This document shows positions 57,347 through 64,000 of a stretch of DNA of 64,000 nt, piece after piece. A model generated the notes under the pieces. The model made no database searches. It saw only the letters and a program-made list of their open reading frames with translations, and was not told where the DNA came from. A program made the translations under genes and the position numbers. The stretch is taken from positions 248,001-312,000 of the forward strand of contig OOIN01000048.1 of NCBI GenBank assembly GCA_900323505.1. Reading direction: 5' to 3'. The stretch comes from Ustilago trichophora. Lineage: Eukaryota > Basidiomycota > Ustilaginomycetes > Ustilaginales > Ustilaginaceae. Position 1 is the first letter of the stretch. Each line of letters begins with the position of its first letter.

Positions 57347-58727
57347 TTGTTTTTTTTTTATTTGTTTTTTCTTTTTTTGCCGATTCTTTTTCTTCTTTCT
57401 TCTAACTCTGGAGAACGCGGACCATGACGACGCTTGCTAGGAGAGAGAGAGAGATTTGGTGTTGTTCATGCGACTCACTGATGGACTGAAACAGGTGGAC
57501 CGGATGGGAAACAGCTACATCCAAAACCCTTGTGTTGTGTTGGAGCGTGATTGGCCGGCATCTACCGGCAAGCAGGCCGGGGCAAAGAAAGAAAGCAGCA
57601 TGGGGTACAGAGACAGGCAACGGCAACAGTATAGTTGAGGCATCGGCGAATAAGCAGGCTTTGCATCGAGACTTTTGGTGTTTGGAAGAATACGCAGAAT
57701 CTGATTCGTCGGGTTCGAGATTAGATTTCAAAGATATTCCCTTTTCCCTCCTTGCTGACTGGCTGGCTGGCTGACTGCCCACCTTCTGGAGATGGCGCCA
57801 TGTCCTCGGCTTGCTCCCGGAAAGATGAATGTTTTCTGCTGTTGCATTGACTCTCTCTGTGTATCCTTTAATAAAGAATCCACGTACCGGAGATTGTCTT
57901 CATTCCGGCTGGCTGGTATCACCACATGACTAGACACCGGTCGAGTGTCGGATCAGGCTGATGGATCGCTTTGACGGCAGGTTTGATTGTGATCTGATCA
58001 GACGGTGAGCCGAGAAAGATGAAGTGTGTGTGTGATGATTGGAGGGTGGGTCACAGTCTTGACGAGCAGTCCAATCACAGAGCAGAACAAAGAGAGAGAG
58101 CAGAGAGATGACTCGTTTCTTCCTCCAATTGGTCCTTAAAGAAAAAAAAAATGCATGTTGAAAGACAAGTAACGAATGCCGCAGGATCCAATACAACTGT
58201 TACCCAACTCAATACAACCTGTATCATTCAAAATTGTATTTCGAGAAGAACTTGTTGAGAATTGAGCACCAAAGGGTCCTTTGCCACTATACTGTACACG
58301 CAGAGAGAGAGAAAGGAGAGAGAGAGTGGGGCGCCAATTGGGAATTGGACGAATGAAAGGGCGCAGGAAAGAGTCACAGAACACACGGTGTACTGTACTG
58401 TACTCTTACAGAGATCCAACTTTGTCGCTTTGATCTGTGCTTGTCGCCCTGTAATGCCCGCTCCGCCTCGCTTGGCTGCAATTCTTCTTGCCCCGCCGCA
58501 CAATTCTCGACCTCGAGATCAAATCACACTCTCTCTCACGCTCTCTGTGATAGAGTCACACTCACAAACCCCAATCTGGCCCACCCGCTCCGCTCTCCGT
58601 CCGCTCGTCCGCATCTCGTATATCTTGTTCTTCCTAATCCCCACTCTTACTTCTTTCTTCCCCCTCATCATCACTTTTCACGTATACACCACCACAATCC
58701 CCTCCTTTCTTTGCCCTCACTCCAGAA
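57347..58727. other. Spacer 5S to ILV5 with ILV5 promoter
   Basis: About 1.4 kb with no recognised gene. It carries T-rich sequence after the 5S gene, TGGCTGGCTGGCTG near 57761-57774, GA stretches at 57440-57454 and 58302-58327, TGTACTGTACTGTACTC at 58389-58405, and a CT-rich leader from about 58520 to the ILV5 ATG. GTATAT near 58617 could be a weak TATA. Confidence 0.5.
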
Positions 58728-59082
58728 ATGAACGCCAACATCGCACGAACCGCCCTCAGGGCCGCCACTCGCTCGTCTGCCCGACGTGTCGCCCCCGGCG
58801 CCGCTCGATCCCTCTCGATCGCTGCTACCGCCCGTCCCACTTTCACCAAGATGGTCTCGGCCGCCGCAAAGCCTTCCCTCGCTCGTGGTCTCAAGACCAT
58901 CGAGTTCTCCGAGGGCATCCCCGAAAAGGTCTACGAGCGTGAGGACTGGCCCCTCGAGAAGCTCCAGGACTACTTCAAGAACGAGACTTTTGCCATTCTC
59001 GGTTACGGTTCCCAGGGTCACGGTCAGGGTCTTAAGTAAGTTGTCTCTTTCCCCTTTTTGCAGCTTTTCTTTCCGATGCAGC

Positions 59083-59114
<32 letters not shown>

Positions 59115-60195
59115 CCTTCTCTGTGCTTGCGAGTGCAGAATAGCCCGTCTGGATTTGCCCCGAAAGTCACTCTCGACCAGAATGGCGTACAGAGAGGGCT
59201 GTATCCCTCATGATTTACCCAGAACTGCATGCTGACCGTATTACCTGCCTCCTCTTCTCTCTTTTTTCTTTCCGCTCAGCCTCCGTGACAACGGCATGAA
59301 CGTCATTGTCGGTGTCCGAAAAGACGGTGCTTCTTGGAAGGAGGCCATCGAGGACGGCTGGCAGCCCGGCAAGAACCTCTTCTCCATCGAGGAGGCTGCC
59401 GAGAAGGGTACCATTGCCATGCTTCTCCTCTCCGACGCCGCCTGCGCCTCGGTCTACGCTTCCGTCAAGGACAAGATGCCCAACACCCACACCCTCTACT
59501 TCTCGCACGGTTTCCAGATCACCTACCAGAACGAGACCGGCTTTGAGGTGCCCAAGGACAAGGACATCATCCTCTGTGCCCCCAAGGGTTCCGGCCGTAC
59601 CGTCCGATCCCTCTTCCTCGAGTCCCGAGGTATCAATGGTTCCATCGCCGTCTTCCAGGATGTCAGCGGCAAGGCCTTTGAAAAAGTTTCCGCCATGGGT
59701 GTCGCCGTCGGATGCGGTTACCTCTACGAGACCACTTTTGAGCGCGAGGTCTACTCGGACCTCTACGGTGAGCGTGCCTGCCTGATGGGCGGTATCCAGG
59801 GTCTCTTCAAGGCTCAGTACGACGTTCTCCGTGCCAACGGCCACTCGCCCTCGGAAGCCTTCAACGAGACCTGCGAGGAGGCTCTCCAGTCTCTCTACCC
59901 GCTCGTCGGCGCCAACGGTATGGACTACATGTACAAGGCCTGCTCCACCACCGCTCGTCGTGGTGCCCTCGACTGGGCTCCCGAGTTCGAAAAGGCCTGC
60001 AAGCCCGTCCTCGAGAAGCTCTACGAGAGCGTCCGCAACGGCAGCGAGACCAGGAGAGCCCTCGAATTCGGTAACCGCAAGACTTACCGCGAGGACTTTG
60101 ACAAGGAGACCGACGCCATCGCCGCCCAGGAGATGTGGAAGGTCGGCCACAAGGTCCGTGCTCTCCGCCCCGAGAACGCCGCCAAGGGTCTTTAA
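58728..60195 (+). CDS. ILV5: Ketol-acid reductoisomerase, mitochondrial (two exons)
   Basis: Exons 58728-59035 and 59280-60195 join to 407 residues. The N-terminus MNANIARTALRAATRSSARR is a typical mitochondrial presequence. The NADPH-binding loop GYGSQGHGQG lies just before the splice, which restores Asn then LRDNGMNVIVGVRKDGASWK. Downstream FAPKGS-like LCAPKGSGRTVRSLF and TTFEREVYSDLYGERACLMG, with Mg-binding acidic residues, and CSTTARRGALDW follow yeast Ilv5. It converts acetolactate and acetohydroxybutyrate in valine, leucine and isoleucine synthesis, and yeast Ilv5 also helps maintain mtDNA. Length agrees with the family (395-407). It is the only gene here where homology demands an intron. 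Confidence 0.97.
59036..59279 (+). other. Spliceosomal intron of ILV5 (244 bp)
   Basis: Begins GTAAGT and ends TCAG. A branch-point-like GCTGACC lies at 59231-59237, about 45 bases before the acceptor. Removal joins AA and C into an Asn codon and restores the conserved protein. The intron contains a GA microsatellite at 59089-59114. Confidence 0.92.
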
Positions 60196-60458
60196 ATTTC
60201 TTTCGTGCTAGCCATCCCACAAAATTCAAGATCTTCGTCAGTCGAACGATGACGTGACGACACACATATGTATATTTACCTCCTTTCTATACTCTTTTCT
60301 CTCTGAACTTGTTCTGTTTTGTTTCGCACTTCCTTTTTCCTTCCTGCGCTAGAATGCACGGCTTTTCTTATAGAACAGGCTTTGAGAATTGTAGATCGCA
60401 TTGGTGCATGAGCCGTGAGGGGTATCGTGTTGTACAAATGCTGCTGCTGGCGCGCAAG
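60196..60458. other. Convergent spacer
   Basis: 263 bp, 3' ends of ILV5 and the methyltransferase; no gene seen. Confidence 0.5.
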
Positions 60459-61409
60459 CTAGGAGCTTGGCTTCTGACACCAATGCAAATAGCTGATCCC
60501 CAGATCACTCGTCAACCTGAACTCTGCCAAAAAGCTATTTACAAGTCCTTGCCCCGTCATCAGCCTATACAGCCCCAATGGAGGAAACCTTATCCCTGGT
60601 CTCATCCCTACCAGATCCTTCTTTGGTCCTGGATTCAGCCCCGCGCCTTGCATCACTTTGTGCACCTCTTCTGGAGTTACATACAACCTATGATCGTGGG
60701 CATCCCCTTGCATAGCCTTGAGCCAATCCTGAAGAATCCATATCGTCAGATAGTAAGATGTAGGAGTGCGATTGATCGTGTCAAACGACAAGAATCCTCC
60801 TGGTTTCAAGATGCGGGATATGGAAGAGAATGCCGCGGGTAGGTCGAAAAGGTGTTCGAGGACGTCCGAGCAGATGATTGCGTCTATCGAGGAGTCGTCC
60901 AAGGGGAGAGAGTAAATGTCTCCCACGATGTAGTCTATGCTCAGAGAGCTTCTGTGTGCGTTCTGGCGGGCGAGGTCGATGGAGCGGGACGACATGTCGA
61001 TTCCTATCAGCTTGTAGCGAACTTTTCCAAGCCTGATTCCTTCCTGGGTGATCTTGACTTGATCCTCAGGTGCAGAGGAGAGCAGGTCAGAATGAATAGC
61101 CTCGATCGCAAGCCCGGATCCACATCCCAAATCTAAGATCCTCACCACCTGTTTTTCCTCCTCATCATGATGCAAACAAGAGACATGGCGATGGAGCTTA
61201 TCCATAAAGTATGCTACACGAACAGGGTTCAACAGGGCCAATCCGGATTTGGACCAGTCAAAAGACTGATTGTTGTAGATTTGATTGTCGAGCGTGCTTG
61301 AGCTCGGGTCGAGCGCGGAGAGTCGGTTTTCAAAGGGAGTCGGGATGGGAGGTGCAAGACCGAGCTTGGTGAGGACGCCAAAGACGTAGCCGACGATGGC
61401 GCTCGCCAT
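60459..61409 (-). CDS. UbiG/COQ3-like SAM-dependent methyltransferase
   Basis: 316 residues from the ATG at 61409. A short hydrophobic N-terminus (MASAIVGYVFGVLTKLGLA) could be a membrane or mitochondrial signal. DWSKSGLALLNPVRVAYFMD parallels the WW-G-LNP region of UbiG. Motif I is ILDLGCGSGLAIEAI, then LIGIDMSSRSIDLA, DIYSLPLDDSSIDAIICSDV with LEHL, and LKPGGFLSFDTINRTPTSYY, the last being the UbiG/COQ3 signature TINRT-SY. Family members O-methylate polyprenyl intermediates in ubiquinone synthesis. Whether this is COQ3 or a paralogue with another substrate is not clear, since several positions deviate (no WWD). Convergent with ILV5, divergent from the GST-like gene. Confidence 0.78.
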   Translation of the reverse strand: MASAIVGYVFGVLTKLGLAPPIPTPFENRLSALDPSSSTLDNQIYNNQSFDWSKSGLALLNPVRVAYFMDKLHRHVSCLHHDEEEKQVVRILDLGCGSGLAIEAIHSDLLSSAPEDQVKITQEGIRLGKVRYKLIGIDMSSRSIDLARQNAHRSSLSIDYIVGDIYSLPLDDSSIDAIICSDVLEHLFDLPAAFSSISRILKPGGFLSFDTINRTPTSYYLTIWILQDWLKAMQGDAHDHRLYVTPEEVHKVMQGAGLNPGPKKDLVGMRPGIRFPPLGLYRLMTGQGLVNSFLAEFRLTSDLGISYLHWCQKPSS

Positions 61410-61795
61410 TGCGATTGTGATCAAGTTTCAGCCCAAGCTTGGTCGTGTTGGGAAGTCTGAAAGAAGAAGCAAGTGCAGGGAGGAACGCAGATGGCTCAGA
61501 TGGCTATTTTGGTGCCAACGTTAACCGCTTAGGCTAGCACAGTATGACACATGTGCAAGATGGATCAGGGTCGGGGTGGAAATTGACCAATTCCACCGAC
61601 CATTCGACCGCAAACTGTGCATCGACGTGCAGCTGATTTTCTCGATCTGCCTTGTCCCACGAGACCACAACACACAACATACAGTATTGTACAACACGCA
61701 GGTATACTGCAACCAGTACGCACGCGCCACCACCTTCTTTCCTCCACTCCATCAACCACCACCATCCCCAATTCCCTCCTTTACGCAGAATAACG
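61410..61795. other. Divergent promoter methyltransferase / GST-like gene
   Basis: 386 bp. A CA/CT-rich leader precedes the GST-like ATG. ACAGTATTGTACAAC at 61681-61695 is a diverged spacer motif. The frame from 61652 runs into the GST-like gene but is judged leader. Confidence 0.5.
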
Positions 61796-62791
61796 ATGAC
61801 CTCTGTCCCCAAAGCAACCCTCTACACCTTTGACGGATCCGTTTGGGCCTCATCCCCTCGTCTTGCCCTCGTCGAAAAGGGTTACTCTTCCACTGATGTC
61901 GATATGAAAATCGTCGACCTGGTCAAAGCCGAGAATTTCGACCCTTCCTACCTCCGAATCAACTCCAAGGGTACAGTCCCCACCCTCGTCGTACCTTTGC
62001 TCGAAACTACCTCTTCCGAAGTCGATACCAAGTTCCGCGCCATCACGGATACAAAAGCTATCTTGGAGTTCCTCGACAAGAGTCGTTCGCAAAACACCCT
62101 CTCTGCCGACGACAGCAATGCCGCCCCAGCACCCATTTTGGCTCCCGCCACGATCCAAGGTAAAGCGCTGAGCGACGAGATCATCGCCCTTGTTCATGCG
62201 GCAGAGGTGGACCCCAACTTTTTGCTGCTGGGTGCTAGGAACCACGCTGAGCTCGAACACGCCAAGAAAGGTCTTCCCGGTACTTTTGTCGCCAACAGGA
62301 ACAAAGCTCTGCTCGAACATCAGAAGGCTCTCAACGGCTCCAGCACAACCGCATTCGATGGCTCGGCAAACCCCAAATCCTCGGCGGTTCAGGAAAACTT
62401 GAAAAAGTGGTACACAGACAAGATCGACTCCCAATCCCTCTTGACCAGAGCCTACGTCAGTGGGGATGCCGAAGCAGTGCAGCAGCTGGTACAGCTCACC
62501 AACGCTACGTGGAAAAACGTCGCTGAAACACTGGTCAAACTCGAGACCAAGGTACAAGGCCCATTCGCTCTAGGCGATCAAATCAGTCTCGCTGATCTCC
62601 ACGTCATCCCCTGGTTGGCCAGGATCGCTGCCATCGCCAGTGGACTGGCGAAGAGCGACGATCCGATTAAGAGTCTCGATGCCGTGTTGGAAGGATTTGG
62701 TGGCAAAGTCGGCGAGAAGGTCAAGGGTCTATGGACGACTTTTGGCGAGAGGGAGAGTTTCAAGGCTGTTTATGGCGAGGCATTGCACTAA
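61796..62791 (+). CDS. Glutathione S-transferase-like protein
   Basis: 331 residues from the ATG at 61796. A thioredoxin-fold N-terminal domain reads ATLYTFDGSVWASSPRLALV, then LRINSKGTVPTLVVP with the cis-Pro of the GSH site and ITDTKAILEFLDKS. The C-terminal helical domain includes QGPFALGDQISLADLHVIPW, the GST N-capping box region (S/T-x-x-D). Between them lies an insert of about 100 residues longer than in ordinary GSTs (about 215-240 residues total), as in some fungal GST-like proteins. The active site probably uses Ser in the SVWASS stretch. Substrate unknown; detoxification is only the family role. The adjacent methyltransferase shares the promoter. Confidence 0.8.
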   Translation: MTSVPKATLYTFDGSVWASSPRLALVEKGYSSTDVDMKIVDLVKAENFDPSYLRINSKGTVPTLVVPLLETTSSEVDTKFRAITDTKAILEFLDKSRSQNTLSADDSNAAPAPILAPATIQGKALSDEIIALVHAAEVDPNFLLLGARNHAELEHAKKGLPGTFVANRNKALLEHQKALNGSSTTAFDGSANPKSSAVQENLKKWYTDKIDSQSLLTRAYVSGDAEAVQQLVQLTNATWKNVAETLVKLETKVQGPFALGDQISLADLHVIPWLARIAAIASGLAKSDDPIKSLDAVLEGFGGKVGEKVKGLWTTFGERESFKAVYGEALH

Positions 62792-63177
62792 ACCCACTTT
62801 CTATGCTTTGATCTTGAGAATGCATGGTTTAGAGACACGATGCAACGTTTTGTCCGAAACACAGAAGAAAGGAAAGGATCGCGCAACAGTTTTGTTCAAC
62901 ATTGTAAAGAAGTCACCTTCCCCAGAATCGAATGTTCTGCCTTCAAAAGAATCTTGTCGTCCTGCCAACAAGTCTCGGTCAAAATCACAGCCTGAGACAA
63001 CACGGAACAATCCACACCTCAGCTCAAGTCAGAGCCAAAACGTGCAGCAACTTCATCTCAGTTGATCAAAGATCCAACAGCGAGCAATAGAGGGGATGAA
63101 TGTGACAATAGAGGTGCGGATTGAAGAGAGGTGCAAGTGGTCAGTTAACTTAATGTGTGACTGTGTGATTGTGCGAA
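62792..63177. other. Convergent spacer
   Basis: 386 bp with the 3' ends of the GST-like gene and ICP55. No repeat or RNA gene seen. Confidence 0.5.
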
Positions 63178-64000
63178 TTACGAAGTGAGATCGGGTTGCC
63201 AAGCGGCACTCTGGCCGGTATGCTTTTTATCCAAGAATTTTTTGCAGGCAGCTTCGACATCGACCACCTCCTTTGGCGCCGCATTGGACAGCACGATGTT
63301 GCTATCTTCCATAACGGCGATGTCGTCCTCTACCCTAATCCCGATGCCCTGAAAATGCTTGGGGAAGGCATCGTCGTACGGCACATAAACTCCAGGCTCG
63401 ATCGTCACCACTACGCCAGATTCCAACTTTGTCGTACGCTCCACACTGGCACAGTCGTGCAAGTCGATCCCCAACCAATGACCGATATAATGCGGATAGA
63501 GCACGCGTTCCAGCGAGCCACCAGTCAAGTGGAATCCAATCTGCTTGAGTTCCTGGCGCAAAAAGTCAACGGAACGCCTGTGCAGATCTGCCAGTGTGTA
63601 GCACTGGTTCTCGGTGGCCAGAGTCGTGCAGGACTTGAGCACGTTGAGCACGGCAGAGTAGAGATCCTTTTGAGGCTCGGAAAACATGCCATCGGCGTTG
63701 GAGGGGAAAGCGCGGGTGATGTCGGATGCGTATCCGTCGAGTTCTCCGCCGGCATCAATGCAGACCAGTTGGTCAGGGCCGACGAGACGGTCGTTGTTGA
63801 CATAGTGGATGGTGAGTGCGTTTGCGCCTGATGCGACAACGGGGACGTATGCGGGTCGCTGGGATCCGCGCAGGCCGCAATTGTACTCGAACACGGCTTG
63901 CAGTTGCGCTTCGGATACGCCGGGGCGGACAAAGCCCATCGTCTCGGCCATCGCTTCTCCACTGGCTCGTCCGGCCCGCTTCATCACGCGAATCTCGTTG
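63178..64000 (-). CDS. ICP55: Intermediate-cleaving peptidase 55 / XPNPEP3-like M24 peptidase, C-terminal part (runs off right edge)
   Basis: About 274 C-terminal residues are present; the frame is open at the right edge, where it reads NEIRVMKRAGRASGEA. M24 (pita-bread) metal ligands are all visible: the two Asp of CIDAGGELDGYASDITRAFP, His in YPHYIGHWLGIDLHD, Glu in VVTIEPGVYVP and Glu in GIGIRVEDDI. The stretches AYVPVVASGANALTIHYVNN and SNAAPKEVVDVE match ICP55 rather than cytosolic prolidase. ICP55 removes one residue from mitochondrial proteins after MPP cleavage, stabilising them. The presequence and the N-terminal domain lie outside the window. Confidence 0.88.
   Translation of the reverse strand, partial: NEIRVMKRAGRASGEAMAETMGFVRPGVSEAQLQAVFEYNCGLRGSQRPAYVPVVASGANALTIHYVNNDRLVGPDQLVCIDAGGELDGYASDITRAFPSNADGMFSEPQKDLYSAVLNVLKSCTTLATENQCYTLADLHRRSVDFLRQELKQIGFHLTGGSLERVLYPHYIGHWLGIDLHDCASVERTTKLESGVVVTIEPGVYVPYDDAFPKHFQGIGIRVEDDIAVMEDSNIVLSNAAPKEVVDVEAACKKFLDKKHTGQSAAWQPDLTS

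Noticed and set aside
57711..57727. GGTTCGAGATTAGA-like B-box suggesting a tRNA
   Set aside because: No T-stem pairing, no A-box and no acceptor stem around it.
59215..60150. 311-codon frame antisense to ILV5
   Set aside because: Shadow of the ILV5 second exon caused by biased codon use; no domain.
63169..63831. 220-codon frame antisense to ICP55
   Set aside because: Lies wholly over the M24 peptidase coding sequence and lacks family features.

Overview
The window looks like nuclear DNA of a basidiomycete smut fungus (Ustilaginomycotina, probably Ustilaginaceae such as Ustilago, Sporisorium or Moesziomyces/Pseudozyma). The reasons are the gene content (dispersed 5S rRNA gene, HAT2, PPIL2, SGD1, PRP17, ILV5, ICP55), long intron-free reading frames, pyrimidine-rich leaders, and spacers full of homopolymers and short tandem repeats. 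The species assignment is inference. I see no bacterial, viral or plasmid features and no CRISPR array.

Layout. 1-2.7 kb: the 5' end of a NAP/SET-family histone chaperone, divergent from the RbAp46/48-like histone-binding protein HAT2. 3.1-11.2 kb: an SPX-domain phosphate transporter, a 799-bp element with TA-flanked terminal inverted repeats, the U-box cyclophilin PPIL2 and the zinc-finger protein ZPR1. 11.2-15.9 kb: a gene-poor, repeat-rich spacer. 15.9-24.0 kb: a hybrid histidine kinase, MBF1 and a CaMKK-type kinase. 25.5-38.6 kb: an F-box/WD40 protein, ROK1, SGD1, PRP17, RRS1 and a GH26-like hydrolase; three of these six make ribosomes. 38.8-42.9 kb: a flavin amine-oxidase-like protein and an unrecognised disordered protein. 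42.9-45.9 kb: a spacer with an intron-containing tRNA-Ile(AAT). 45.9-51 kb: cytochrome b2, a LisH/WD40 protein and a TesB-like acyl-CoA thioesterase. 52.2-56.7 kb: a DHH exopolyphosphatase with an N-terminal membrane segment and a stomatin-like SPFH protein. 57.2 kb: a 5S rRNA gene. 58.7-64 kb: ILV5 (the only protein gene with a clear spliceosomal intron), a UbiG/COQ3-like methyltransferase, a GST-like protein and ICP55, which runs off the right edge.

Most genes are conserved housekeeping functions without a shared pathway. Exceptions are the histone-handling pair at the left edge, the ribosome-assembly group at 28-37 kb, and two polyphosphate/phosphate genes (SPX transporter, exopolyphosphatase) that are far apart. 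The least ordinary items are the nested inverted-repeat element at 6365-7163, a palindromic TACTG/GTACAGTAC motif found again and again in spacers but not noticed in genes, the membrane-anchored polyphosphatase, and the unrecognised protein at 40980-42902 with a candidate Atg8-binding motif and a hydrophobic segment.
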